Origin: a virus
Length of the DNA: 64,000 nucleotides
Virus record (IMG/VR): IMGVR_UViG_3300042549_005369
Span: 1 to 64,000 of that record
Strand: one strand, 5' to 3'
Below, piece after piece: positions 7,162 to 15,365 of the stretch. A program made the translations under genes and the position numbers. A model generated the notes under the pieces. The model ran no database searches, had not been told where the DNA came from, and saw only the letters and a program-made list of their open reading frames with translations. The stretch's first letter is position 1; each line of letters begins with the position of its first letter.

Positions 7162-7328
7162 TGGACGAAACCGTAGACTGCAAAAAATGCAAGAAGCCCA
7201 CAAACTGGCTCGCCGTATTCCCCGGGGGACTATGCCTCGCCTGCCACGAAGAACGATACAACCGCGAGGTTGCACGCACTGGGCAATTACCAAAACCGAA
7301 TTTCCTCAAACCAATATGCAAACCATGA
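7158..7328 (+). CDS. Small zinc-ribbon protein
   Basis: 56 residues with two CxxC pairs: C-K-K-C near residue 8 and C-L-A-C near residue 27, about 16 residues apart, as in a zinc ribbon. The start is one of two adjacent ATG codons (7158, 7161) that overlap the previous stop. The basic C-terminus could contact nucleic acid. No named family. Confidence 0.6.
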   Translation: MMDETVDCKKCKKPTNWLAVFPGGLCLACHEERYNREVARTGQLPKPNFLKPICKP

Positions 7329-7600
7329 CCATACCACAGATAGCCGAAATGCTTCGGCACCACATCAACAACGACAACGACGCCCCACGCCTCATAGCGG
7401 AACAGGTGCTTCCACTGCTCAAGATTGACATCACTCACGAAGAAGTTCTGGAACTGGAGAATTTCAGGAGCGACTTGGATTCCCATCTTGACGACCTGAA
7501 GGACGTCACTCTTGAAATGCAAGACGAAGACGACCCCCTCAGTAAGTGGGAAGTCATCCACCGCATTGACCGTATCATAACAGAAATCCGAGGATTATGA
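7325..7600 (+). CDS. Acidic helical hypothetical protein
   Basis: 91 residues from ATG 7325 (ATGA overlap with the previous stop); ATG 7316 is an alternative adding three residues. Almost entirely helical and acidic ('DSHLDDLKDVTLEMQDEDD'). Could be a binding partner or inhibitor; no family recognised. Confidence 0.5.
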   Translation: MTIPQIAEMLRHHINNDNDAPRLIAEQVLPLLKIDITHEEVLELENFRSDLDSHLDDLKDVTLEMQDEDDPLSKWEVIHRIDRIITEIRGL

Positions 7601-7668
7601 TCTCCCTACTCATCATCGTTGCCGTCGTCGTCGCTATCCTTTGGATTTTTGAAACACCCTACACTTGA
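7597..7668 (+). CDS. 23-residue membrane peptide
   Basis: A tiny reading frame, MISLLIIVAVVVAILWIFET plus PYT, consists of one transmembrane helix. The ATG overlaps the previous stop (ATGA at 7597-7600), exactly the coupling used by its neighbours, which is the main support. Function unknown. Confidence 0.45.
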   Translation: MISLLIIVAVVVAILWIFETPYT

Positions 7669-7672
7669 ACCC

Positions 7673-8380
7673 GTGGTTATCCCTCGCACATTCATTGCCA
7701 AGACCATCATCCCTACCCCCGAGGGATGGCAAGTCACAGTGTGGCGGCGACCGAGGGAAACCATATTCAGCAAGCCACACTACCATTACTTCCCCACGGA
7801 AGAGGAAGCGCGGGAATACCTGCGATCCGTCTGGAGGGAAGGCAACCTCACAGAAGAGGGGCGCAAGGCAAAGTTCACCACCAAAGCAGTCTGGTGGGTT
7901 AGCGATGACCTTGTGCTCACTCGCCCCTACACAGGACTCCCATCAGTCACCTCGACTGTGCAAGACGGACTGTTGAAGGTATGGGTGGACGGCGTGCAGA
8001 TTGCCGAAGCCAAGGCAACCAAGAGTTCGCCCGTTCAGGGGTTGAAAGCGCAGATTGCCTCTCACCCCCTTGGCGAATGCCTACTCGCCAGAGTCTGTTA
8101 CCGATGCCGCAGGCTGCCGCGAATCAACCTGATTGAAGGCACCCTGACACACTTACACAAAGATTGCCTCAACAAATTCAAACTGATTGCCGACCCCTTG
8201 ACGCCACCAACAGTGCAGATTGCCGTCTGGAACAAGGAACTCGCCGACAGGTTCATGCCAGCAACTGCCAAACCCGTGCTCCGCCCAGACTTCATGGTGC
8301 TAGGAGTGATGAAATACCCCTCAGACCTCGAACGAATTAAAAAAATTAGTAAAATCGAAAGTTTATCCTTTGACAAATAA
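7673..8380 (+). CDS. Hypothetical protein with CxxC/HxxxC motif (start uncertain)
   Basis: About 235 residues if started at the GTG at 7673, five bases after the membrane-peptide stop; no ATG is well placed and the frame is open further upstream. The N-terminal segment ('KTIIPTPEGWQVTVWRRPRE', then 'FPTEEEAREYLRSVW') resembles small DNA-binding or integrase-arm-like folds. Around residues 143-163 'CYRCRRLP...HLHKDC' could bind zinc. No function known. It ends the early small-gene run; a promoter follows at once. Confidence 0.5.
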   Translation: MVIPRTFIAKTIIPTPEGWQVTVWRRPRETIFSKPHYHYFPTEEEAREYLRSVWREGNLTEEGRKAKFTTKAVWWVSDDLVLTRPYTGLPSVTSTVQDGLLKVWVDGVQIAEAKATKSSPVQGLKAQIASHPLGECLLARVCYRCRRLPRINLIEGTLTHLHKDCLNKFKLIADPLTPPTVQIAVWNKELADRFMPATAKPVLRPDFMVLGVMKYPSDLERIKKISKIESLSFDK

Positions 8381-8397
8381 TTTCTGTTACCCATACT
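8370..8397 (+). promoter_or_regulatory. Candidate promoter for the replication operon
   Basis: A perfect TTGACA (8370-8375) and CATACT (8392-8397, 4/6 to TATAAT) with a 16-bp spacer lie in the 33-bp gap before the HTH gene at 8414. The -35 box overlaps the end of the preceding gene. The DNA around it is locally AT-rich. Confidence 0.55.
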
Positions 8398-8413
8398 CAA
8401 CTCCGCAACCACC

Positions 8414-8647
8414 ATGCCACCTACCGACACCTCACTAGGCGAGTTCGCCACCGCCTTCGACACGATCCTAAATCTCATCAAGGAGCGAGACTGCAACCTG
8501 ACACAGCTAGCCACACAGGCGGGAGTCAGCTATCAGTCGCTCTATAATTGGGTGAACGGACGAACCAAATCGTATAACCTGCTCGACGGCGAGCGAGTCT
8601 ATTTTGCACTCACAGGCAAGACATTCATCGGGGGGTGGGAAGTATGA
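8414..8647 (+). CDS. Small helix-turn-helix DNA-binding protein
   Basis: 77 residues. Residues about 25-55 ('DCNLTQLATQAGVSYQSLYN' then WVNGRTKS) form a classic XRE/Cro-like helix-turn-helix. Preceded by a promoter and the leader CTCCGCAACCACC, it could regulate the downstream replication operon. Its last codons lie inside the 23-bp repeat that also ends the methyltransferase gene. Without a partner repressor or integrase it does not by itself indicate lysogeny. Confidence 0.7.
   Translation: MPPTDTSLGEFATAFDTILNLIKERDCNLTQLATQAGVSYQSLYNWVNGRTKSYNLLDGERVYFALTGKTFIGGWEV
8625..8647. repeat. 23-bp direct repeat, left copy (methyltransferase cassette border)
   Basis: TCATCGGGGGGTGGGAAGTA followed by TGA is identical, base for base, to 9878-9900. 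Each copy encodes IGGWEV-stop of the gene it ends and supplies the ATG of the gene that follows. Recombination between the copies would remove the methyltransferase gene precisely and fuse the HTH gene to the primase gene. Confidence 0.95.
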
Positions 8648-9900
8648 AACTGCTACTTGGAGATTGCCTAGAAGTGCTGCGCGGAATGCCAGACAACAGC
8701 GTTGATGCTATCGTAACCGACCCGCCATACGGACTCGGGAAAGAACCGGACGCATTGAAGATGCTCACCGACTGGATCGAGACGGGGCACCACGAGGTCA
8801 AGGGGCGCGGGTTCATGGGTAAGGAGTGGGATGCTTTCGTGCCGCAACCCCGCGTGTGGCATGAGTGCCTGCGGGTGTTGAAACCGGGAGGGCATCTGCT
8901 CGCCTTCGCGGGAACCCGCACGCAGGACTTGATGACCCTCGGGCTGCGCCTCGCTGGATTCGAAATCCGCGACATGGTGGCATGGGTGTATGGCTCGGGA
9001 TTCCCGAAATCGCTGGACGTGTCGAAGGCGATTGATAAGATGGCGGGCGCGGAGAGGGAAGTCATCGGTTTCGATGAAAAGAAAGCGTCTCAGCAAACCC
9101 GCGCCGTAGGAACCGCAGCGTATGGAGACTACGCTGGAAACGCGGGTGACATCACAGCCCCCGCCACCGACGCCGCAAAACAGTGGGACGGCTGGGGCAC
9201 GGCATTGAAGCCCGCCTTGGAGCCGATCACCCTCGCCCGCAAACCACTCGAAGGCACCGTCGCATCGAACGTGCTGAAATGGCACACGGGAGCGTTGAAC
9301 ATTGATGGGTGCAGGGTGGCGCATCAGTCCGAAGCGGATCGTGCGTCAGCCACCCCTCAAGGGAAAGTCACCGCCAAGTCAGGAGCACTCGCAGGGGGGA
9401 CGCAGCACGACGGCGAGCGTGCCGAGTTCGACCGCCCAGATACGAGTAAAGGACGTTGGCCCGCGAACCTGATCCACGACGGCAGCGAAGAGGTGCTTGC
9501 GGGGTTCCCGCAAAGCAGTGGAACAGGTGGCAGCACAGGTGGGGCTAAAGACACACGCGAGATCGTGGGGGAGTATGGATTTAATGCGGCCCCTATCGTC
9601 AGGCGCAACGACGCAGGCTCCAATGCACGGTTCTTCTACTGCGCGAAGACCAGCAAGACCGACCGTGGCGCAGACAACAACCACCCCACCGTCAAACCCA
9701 CCGACCTGATGCGCTACCTCTGCCGCCTCGTCACCCCGCCCGGTGGCGTGATACTTGACCCCTACATGGGAAGCGGCAGCACGGGTAAGGCAGCAGCAAT
9801 AGAAGGTTTTGATTTCATCGGCATCGAACGAGACCCCGACTACTTCAAAATCGCAGAGGCAAGAATCACTAACAAAGTCATCGGGGGGTGGGAAGTATGA
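8644..9900 (+). CDS. DNA methyltransferase, N4-cytosine/N6-adenine type (beta class)
   Basis: 418 residues from ATG 8644 (ATGA overlap; a GTG 9 bp upstream is less likely). Motif IV DPPY is at residues 26-29 (TDPPYGLG) and the SAM-binding motif I (DPYMGSGSTG) near residue 372, with HPTVKP just before it. This order, catalytic motif first, is the beta class of amino-methyltransferases. The middle (about 150-330) is a long insertion that probably holds target recognition. It methylates DNA, probably to escape host restriction. No restriction gene is beside it. It is bounded by a perfect 23-bp direct repeat, the mark of a mobile cassette. Confidence 0.9.
   Translation: MKLLLGDCLEVLRGMPDNSVDAIVTDPPYGLGKEPDALKMLTDWIETGHHEVKGRGFMGKEWDAFVPQPRVWHECLRVLKPGGHLLAFAGTRTQDLMTLGLRLAGFEIRDMVAWVYGSGFPKSLDVSKAIDKMAGAEREVIGFDEKKASQQTRAVGTAAYGDYAGNAGDITAPATDAAKQWDGWGTALKPALEPITLARKPLEGTVASNVLKWHTGALNIDGCRVAHQSEADRASATPQGKVTAKSGALAGGTQHDGERAEFDRPDTSKGRWPANLIHDGSEEVLAGFPQSSGTGGSTGGAKDTREIVGEYGFNAAPIVRRNDAGSNARFFYCAKTSKTDRGADNNHPTVKPTDLMRYLCRLVTPPGGVILDPYMGSGSTGKAAAIEGFDFIGIERDPDYFKIAEARITNKVIGGWEV
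9878..9900. repeat. 23-bp direct repeat, right copy (methyltransferase cassette border)
   Basis: Identical to 8625-8647. It ends the methyltransferase (VIGGWEV-stop) and contains the primase-helicase ATG at 9897. Confidence 0.95.
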
Positions 9901-12467
9901 GCACCGACGTAACATACTGGGGCGGCAGCACCGTCCACGGCGGCACCGTCCGCAGATTGCAGGCGGCGTCATTCCGAGAGCTTGTAGAGCGGTATATTTT
10001 CCTGCCCGTATCATTTCCATTGACTCGCAAGGAGTTTTTCGCCTTGCCAGAGACTGAACGCAACACCCGCAAGGACGGCCCATACATCACCGCGTGTTCC
10101 TTCAACTTCCAAGACTCAGGGCACCGCTCAGACGACGCAGCGACCGTCATCCACATGGTAATCATTGACCTCGACGAAGGCGGTGAAGAGTTTGCCCTCG
10201 CACCAGAAACCATCGGTGAGCACCTTTACCCATACAATTTTGTCGCATGGCACACTGCCAAACACACTGCCAAAAAGCCACGCCTCAAAATTGCAGTTGA
10301 CGTCTCCCCGTGCCATCCATCATTGCACCGCCGATTCGTCAAATTCGTCTCCCGCCGCCTTGGCTTACCCGATGGATTCAAAGGCGAGCGCGAGTCAGGG
10401 GTTATCTCCCAACCGCAGTATCGCCCGATCCAGTTCCGCGAGGAAGAGTTCAACGCCGTTGTCGCCAGCAGGCTCGACGGACTAGCGATACCCGCAAACG
10501 TGCTGCCCGAGGAAAGCGACACCGAGGACACACGCACGTTTGCCGCCGACCGAGAAGACGGCGATGACTTGGGACTAGGACTTGCATACATGCCTGTCCC
10601 TAACCTCACCTTGGAGCAAGTAGAGCAAGCCCTCGATGCCATTGACCCCGACGTCGGCTACAAACAGTGGTATGAGATTGCCGCATCTCTCAGGCACCAG
10701 TTCATAGACGAAGACGACGCCAGACTCGCCTACCAACTCTTCGATGAATGGTCATCGCGAGGCAGCAAGTATCGTGGCGAGAAGGACACCTACGCCAAGT
10801 GGAAGTCATTCCGCCCATACGCCAAGGGACGTGCCCCCGTGACTGTCCGCAGCCTATTCAAGCAAGCCATGGACGCGGGCTGGGACAATGGCAAAGTCGC
10901 AGCAGCATTGCAGAGAACGGTGAGCGAATGGCTCGCCGATTGCAACGACCCAGACGAACTCATGCAAGAGGGTGCCAAGCGCATCGCCGCAATGCCATTC
11001 CGCAACGACGTAGTGGAAGAAGCCCTTGTGATCGCATGGCGGCAACGCATTTCCGAACTGACCAAAAACTCGATTGACAAGACAATTCTGCGACGGGAAG
11101 TAGCCCGAGCACGCAAGGACGAGCGCACGGCGAAGTTCGAGCAGCACAAAGAGAACCTACCAAGCTGGCTTCAACCCCAGTGCTACGTAGCCACCGAGGA
11201 CGTATTTTTCAATTTCGGCACAGGTGTCAGGCTGAAACCCTCAGCGTTTGACCGATACTTTGAGAAGGAACTGATGCCCAAGGACGAAGTTCCCGCCAAC
11301 GGCAAGTCAAGCATTGTCCCATCAGACTACGCGTTGAACCTGATGAATATACCCCGAGTGGACGGCACTATCTATTGCCCGCTGCACCAAGGGGAAGACC
11401 CGTTCTTCGAGATCAACGGGCGCAGACTGCTCAATACCTTTGACCGCATCCACCTACCCGTTGAAGACCCAGACTATGCAGAACGGGCAGGGGAATTGTT
11501 CTCAGGGCATATCGCCATGCTGATTGCCGAGGAAAATCTCCGCGAAGTGCTATTGGATTTCTTCGCGTTCCTTGTCCAGAACCCCGGGCGCAAGATGCGC
11601 TGGCTCCCCTGCATTCAAAGTGCCGAGGGCACGGGTAAAGGTTTCATGAGTAAAATTCTCATGGCAGTCCTTGGAACAGGCAACGTGAAGGTTATCTCAC
11701 CCGAGATCATCAAATCGGAATGGAATGATTGGATGATCGGGGCACAGTTCTTCGTGCTGGAGGAAATCTACTTCCCCGGGGAACGGAAGGAAGCCGTCAT
11801 GAACTCCCTCAAGCAATTCATTTCCGACGAAACCATACCAATCAACCAGCGCAACACTAGCGCACGTCAGGAGCCCAACTGGGGCAACAGCATCGCCTTC
11901 ACAAACACCCCAGATGCACTCCATTTGAAAGAATGGGATCGCCGATGGATGTTTATCCGCAGCCCGTTGCAAACCGCAAGTCAAGTCGCCGAAGTCAACA
12001 ACTCAGGACACTTCGAGCGCATGGAATGGTTGCTTGGAGACGCAGGCGCAGGCGGACTCAGATACTGGCTACGCAAGCGCAAGATCGCCGACGACTTCCC
12101 TGTCGATGGCCCAGCACCACGAACTACCTACCGTCAATCCCTAGTCGAAGAATCCAAGTCAAGTATGCAAATCAGTATTGAAGACCTTATCGCAGACGAC
12201 CAGCACCCACTCATCTCAGGGCCTGTCATCCACATGGGGAGACTCATTGAGATCATGTCCCGAGGATCGAACATGGCAACGAAGGAGGTTGCCCGATTCC
12301 AACACTACCTCACAACGATGGGTTATGAACGCTACAACGGAAGCCGACACATGATTGATGGCACCCGAGGCATCGTTTGGGTACACCGTCAGAAATGGAC
12401 TGGTGATGACCCGATTGAATATCTCCGCAAGAGATTGATAATGCTCGACGACAACTTTGAAGTGTGA
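9897..12467 (+). CDS. Primase-polymerase fused to SF3 (D5/VirE-like) helicase
   Basis: 856 residues. Residues 85-95 contain IIDLDEG, the DxD metal site (D91, D93) expected of an archaeo-eukaryotic primase/prim-pol domain. About 237-310 is a PriCT-2 linker domain ('LTLEQVEQALDAIDPDVGYK'). The C-terminal half is an SF3 helicase of the DUF5906/D5 type: Walker A SAEGTGKG (575-582), Walker B FFVLEEIY (618-625), and 'SIAFTNTPDAL' as motif C. It would unwind the template and prime synthesis for the Pol A polymerase encoded at 20770. The ATG at 9897 overlaps the methyltransferase stop; a GTG 9 bp upstream is possible. Confidence 0.9.
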   Translation: MSTDVTYWGGSTVHGGTVRRLQAASFRELVERYIFLPVSFPLTRKEFFALPETERNTRKDGPYITACSFNFQDSGHRSDDAATVIHMVIIDLDEGGEEFALAPETIGEHLYPYNFVAWHTAKHTAKKPRLKIAVDVSPCHPSLHRRFVKFVSRRLGLPDGFKGERESGVISQPQYRPIQFREEEFNAVVASRLDGLAIPANVLPEESDTEDTRTFAADREDGDDLGLGLAYMPVPNLTLEQVEQALDAIDPDVGYKQWYEIAASLRHQFIDEDDARLAYQLFDEWSSRGSKYRGEKDTYAKWKSFRPYAKGRAPVTVRSLFKQAMDAGWDNGKVAAALQRTVSEWLADCNDPDELMQEGAKRIAAMPFRNDVVEEALVIAWRQRISELTKNSIDKTILRREVARARKDERTAKFEQHKENLPSWLQPQCYVATEDVFFNFGTGVRLKPSAFDRYFEKELMPKDEVPANGKSSIVPSDYALNLMNIPRVDGTIYCPLHQGEDPFFEINGRRLLNTFDRIHLPVEDPDYAERAGELFSGHIAMLIAEENLREVLLDFFAFLVQNPGRKMRWLPCIQSAEGTGKGFMSKILMAVLGTGNVKVISPEIIKSEWNDWMIGAQFFVLEEIYFPGERKEAVMNSLKQFISDETIPINQRNTSARQEPNWGNSIAFTNTPDALHLKEWDRRWMFIRSPLQTASQVAEVNNSGHFERMEWLLGDAGAGGLRYWLRKRKIADDFPVDGPAPRTTYRQSLVEESKSSMQISIEDLIADDQHPLISGPVIHMGRLIEIMSRGSNMATKEVARFQHYLTTMGYERYNGSRHMIDGTRGIVWVHRQKWTGDDPIEYLRKRLIMLDDNFEV

Positions 12468-12563
12468 ACATAAAAAAAATCCGAAATAATAATTTTTTCT
12501 GTTGACGTAACGCAACAACCTGATAATTTCTCCCCCGCAACCACCAACATAATACCAAATACC
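12468..12563 (+). promoter_or_regulatory. AT-rich intergenic region with candidate promoter
   Basis: 96 bp containing an A/T run, TTTCTGTTGACG (with TTGACG at 12502-12507) and GATAAT (12522-12527). The spacing of 14 bp is short for sigma70. The stretch TTTCTGTTGAC is shared with two other intergenic regions (minus strand near 26890 and 58489), which suggests a phage-wide promoter element. The leader before the next ATG is A/C-rich. Confidence 0.45.
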
Positions 12564-13046
12564 ATGATCGAAACACTGCTCCAAGAGCTAACACAAGCAC
12601 TAAAAGACAACACCGCCGCAATTAACTCTATGCTTGCCGCAGGTGAAACAAAACCAGAGAAACCCGCTGCTGCACCGAAAAAAGCCAAAGCCGTAGTCAC
12701 CGAGCCCGAGCCCGAGCCAGAGCCCGAGCCTCAGCCCGAGCCAGTTACCAACACGACTCCAACTAAAGTAGCCGTCATCAAAACCGCAGATGATACGCCA
12801 AGCGTGCCGTCAACCACCCCATTGCAACCCGGGCAACCGATTGCTGGCGACCACGTTGACGTAGATGAAGTTCTCGCCCAGATCAACACCATCGTGAAGG
12901 GCAAACTCATGTCGGGAGATACCGCCTCGATGAAAACCAAGTGGGAGCAAATCCGCAAGGGCAAATACGGCGTTGACCGTATGAGTGACCTCAAGAACGA
13001 TCCTGCCAAACTGCTCGCCGCACTCGCAGACGCCAAAGCCCTGTAA
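12564..13046 (+). CDS. Hypothetical protein with Glu-Pro repeat
   Basis: 160 residues: a helical N-terminus (MIETLLQELTQALKDNTAAI), a basic Ala/Pro/Lys linker, a repeated Glu-Pro segment (about residues 48-60) and a conserved-looking C-terminal domain ('INTIVKGKLMSGDTASMKTK', then WEQIRKGKYGVDRM). It lies at the head of the nuclease/SSB operon and is probably a replication or recombination accessory protein. No family recognised. Confidence 0.6.
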   Translation: MIETLLQELTQALKDNTAAINSMLAAGETKPEKPAAAPKKAKAVVTEPEPEPEPEPQPEPVTNTTPTKVAVIKTADDTPSVPSTTPLQPGQPIAGDHVDVDEVLAQINTIVKGKLMSGDTASMKTKWEQIRKGKYGVDRMSDLKNDPAKLLAALADAKAL

Positions 13047-13047
13047 T

Positions 13048-13314
13048 ATGGAACCATTCGACATAGCAGAAGCACTCACGGCACTCTCTCATACCAATGT
13101 TACTGGCGTGAAGGAAGCCTCGGTGCTGTTCCACCTCGCTCATGCCCCAGCGACAAGTGCAGACGTCATCATTCTGACTAACGGGAAACCGAAGTCCACT
13201 CGGATGCGCTTGCACGACTTGCGAGAGAAGAAGCTGGTGAAGTTCTGTCACCAAACCAAACAATACGGGCTCACCATTGAGGGTAAAAAACTTGTGAAGA
13301 AAGTAACTAAATGA
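13048..13314 (+). CDS. Winged-helix DNA-binding protein
   Basis: 88 residues from ATG 13048, one base after the previous stop; an upstream in-frame start would overlap the neighbour. Pattern 'ASVLFHLAHAPATSADVIIL', 'KSTRMRLHDLREKKLVKF' and 'YGLTIEGKKLVKKV' is that of a MarR/PadR-like winged helix: helix, recognition helix, then a beta wing. A likely DNA-binding or transcription factor. ATGA overlap with the nuclease gene. The gene at 19004 has the same fold. Confidence 0.6.
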   Translation: MEPFDIAEALTALSHTNVTGVKEASVLFHLAHAPATSADVIILTNGKPKSTRMRLHDLREKKLVKFCHQTKQYGLTIEGKKLVKKVTK

Positions 13315-14999
13315 ACCTAGAACCAAACGACGAGTTCCGCCAAGACGGGAAAAAAATTACCCTAGTAAGCATCGCCGATACTGCTGTGGAAATCATTGAC
13401 CCAAAAGGCACCCAGTGCACCATTGCCCGCGAAGAGTTCGACAAACTAGTCGCAGGCAGTCTCGCCAAAGGTGCTGAACTGTGGCGCGACGGTAAGTGCA
13501 TTCACCCCGAAGCCGCGACACCTGCCGCGACACCTGCCGCGACACCTGCCGCGACACCTGCCGCGACACCTGCCGCGACACACACTAGTGGCTCCCACAA
13601 TACCCACGCCCGCTTGTCCCCATCGGACAGCAAGCGTTGGACGAACTGCACCGCCTCAATCGCCTTCCAAGAAGCCAACTCCCACCGCATTATCGGCGAT
13701 GGGTCATCGGACGCTTCTCGCGAAGGCACCGAAGCGCATGACTGGGCGACCAAGGTGCTGCTCAAGGAGATCGCAGAAACAGATGTTCCTTCGGGATTCC
13801 GTGACCCTGTGTTGTCCTACACGAACCACTGCAACAACCTTGTCCCCGAGGGGCAACTCACAAACCTGAAAACCTGCTTGGAAGAAGCAGAACTTGGGTT
13901 TGATCCACCTACCCACGCGGTATTCGTAGAGGAGCAAATCCCGCTCTACTACCAACCCGAGCAGACAGGAACGGCAGACTACATCGCACTAGCTCCGAAG
14001 CGCGTATTCGTGCGCGACTACAAGCATGGTGCAGGAGTATTGGTGAGCACGCAGGAAAACACCCAGCTTGCCATCTACGCATACTCCATCATCCAGCATC
14101 TGCGCCCTGCTTACGGATTCTCAGACGACACCATCGTGGACATTGCCATCGTGCAGCCACGTCACCGTGAAGCTGGGGAACCGACACCATGGTGCATCAC
14201 CGTTGGCGACCTTGCCACGTTCTGTGCGGAAATCGAATACCGCGCAATTCAAGCTCGCACCGCCGCAGAGCGAGTGCGCGTAAAGATTGGCACGCCGAAC
14301 CGCAATGTCAGCAACGCGGAAGTGCTCGAAGCCGCCCCGGGTGCCGCATTTGCCCCCTCAGAGGGCGATGAAGGTGCCTGCCGTTGGTGCCGCTGCAAAG
14401 CATTCTGCTCAAGCCGATTGCAAGCCAATACCGAAGGGCTGGAAACACCTGCAAGCAACCCTGCGGATATGTTGGCAGCAATGCCTGAGCTAACCAAGGA
14501 CGACACCAAGCAACCTGTGGAGTCACGCATCGCCCTAGTTGGTGAGTGCCTTGGTATGCAAGGTCGCATTCTCGATGACGATTACCTAGTCCGAGTCATG
14601 GCTAAAGCCAAGGCAATCGGTAAATGGCTCTCCGACGTCGAAGAATACCTCGAAGCCCGTCTATTGGCAGGTGAAGATATTGATGGAGTGAAACTTGTTG
14701 ATGGCCGCGAAGGCAACCGTGACTGGGCAAACGCCGACGCCGCAGAAACCTTTCTCCGTGGACAGGGACTCAAGCAAGAGGAACGATTTGATTTCAAACT
14801 CAAGTCACCTGCTGCTGCCGAGAAACTGCTCAAGGATAAACTCAAGTCATCCGCACGCACCAAATCCCGATTCGAGGAGTTGATTGTTCGTAGTCCCGCG
14901 AAGAAGAAGCTCACCGTGTCCGAGGATAAGCGCGAAGCAGTTTCGGCTGCCGTCGCCACGATGCCTGCGGTTGACGTCGTTGAGGATTTTGAAGTATGA
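13311..14999 (+). CDS. DUF2800 family PD-(D/E)xK (RecB/Cas4-like) nuclease
   Basis: 562 residues. Residues 1-65 are a small extra N-terminal domain; 68-92 an AATP repeat linker. The nuclease starts with 'LSPSDSKRWTNCTASIAF' (DUF2800 hallmark) and has the active-site pair GTADYI (D223) and RDYKHG (D236, K238), then 'VSTQENTQLAIYAYSI', 'IVQPRH', and a Cys cluster (CRWCRCKAFC, about 356-366) that may hold an iron-sulfur cluster as in Cas4/AddB. A C-terminal helical region follows. In other phages DUF2800 sits beside DUF2815 and Pol A, as here, and is thought to serve recombination or DNA end processing. Confidence 0.85.
   Translation: MNLEPNDEFRQDGKKITLVSIADTAVEIIDPKGTQCTIAREEFDKLVAGSLAKGAELWRDGKCIHPEAATPAATPAATPAATPAATPAATHTSGSHNTHARLSPSDSKRWTNCTASIAFQEANSHRIIGDGSSDASREGTEAHDWATKVLLKEIAETDVPSGFRDPVLSYTNHCNNLVPEGQLTNLKTCLEEAELGFDPPTHAVFVEEQIPLYYQPEQTGTADYIALAPKRVFVRDYKHGAGVLVSTQENTQLAIYAYSIIQHLRPAYGFSDDTIVDIAIVQPRHREAGEPTPWCITVGDLATFCAEIEYRAIQARTAAERVRVKIGTPNRNVSNAEVLEAAPGAAFAPSEGDEGACRWCRCKAFCSSRLQANTEGLETPASNPADMLAAMPELTKDDTKQPVESRIALVGECLGMQGRILDDDYLVRVMAKAKAIGKWLSDVEEYLEARLLAGEDIDGVKLVDGREGNRDWANADAAETFLRGQGLKQEERFDFKLKSPAAAEKLLKDKLKSSARTKSRFEELIVRSPAKKKLTVSEDKREAVSAAVATMPAVDVVEDFEV
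13512..13581. repeat. 12-bp tandem repeat inside the nuclease gene
   Basis: Five perfect copies of GCCGCGACACCT and a sixth partial copy encode Ala-Ala-Thr-Pro units, a flexible linker between the extra N-terminal domain and the nuclease. The unit length is a multiple of three, so copy-number changes stay in frame. Confidence 0.95.
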
Positions 15000-15148
15000 T
15001 AACCACTGGCAGACTGGTATGTCTCCACACTCCAGCCTCCGCAATGAGGGCATTCAATAGAGCATACGGTTTCAGGCATGAAGCACGACATCTGAATGAG
15101 CGACCTGATCGGGGCTTGGAGTGTGGTAGTAAAATCGGTCATGACTAA
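14996..15148 (+). CDS. Possible 50-residue protein
   Basis: MITTGRLVCLHTPASAMRAF... overlaps the nuclease stop by ATGA, the coupling used elsewhere in this phage, and contains one Gly/His/Arg-rich segment. The composition is not convincingly protein-like, and the DNA downstream is structured non-coding sequence, so it could be chance. Confidence 0.3.
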   Translation: MITTGRLVCLHTPASAMRAFNRAYGFRHEARHLNERPDRGLECGSKIGHD

Positions 15149-15149
15149 A

Positions 15150-15320
15150 GAGTGAGAAATATCCGCTGGTGTGCGCCCTCGCAGTCACGCAGAAAACACC
15201 AGACCACAACCGAGTAGCGCACTATTCGTAAAATTGTAGAGTGCGACAAGCCGTGCCTACCGAGGCTTAAATCGGTGGGAACAATTTCTACCACCAGACT
15301 CCCACGCCAACAGGAGCGGC
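15150..15320 (+). ncRNA. Candidate structured RNA or leader upstream of the DUF2815 gene
   Basis: The 217-bp gap before 15366 has no gene but three consecutive hairpins. H1: CTGGTGT (15166-15172) with ACACCAG (15196-15202). H2: CGCACT (15218-15223) with AGTGCG (15240-15245). H3: CCTACCGA (15256-15263) with TCGGTGGG (15272-15279), 8 pairs with one G-U and an 8-nt loop. A weaker pairing lies near 15306-15320. Such a run in a gene-dense phage suggests a structured RNA or a regulated leader for the ssDNA-binding protein. No known RNA family is recognised. Confidence 0.45.
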
Positions 15321-15365
15321 AAATAAACGAGGCACCAAACACGTAATACGAAAATACTAAATACC

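Noticed and set aside
8414-8647. Lysogeny repressor
   Set aside because: A lone 77-residue HTH protein within the replication operon, with no integrase, antirepressor or divergent promoter, does not support lysogeny.
9897-12467. Conjugative or plasmid-type primase indicating a plasmid or integrated element
   Set aside because: The surrounding terminase, portal, capsid and endolysin genes show a phage; prim-pol/SF3 fusions are common in phages.
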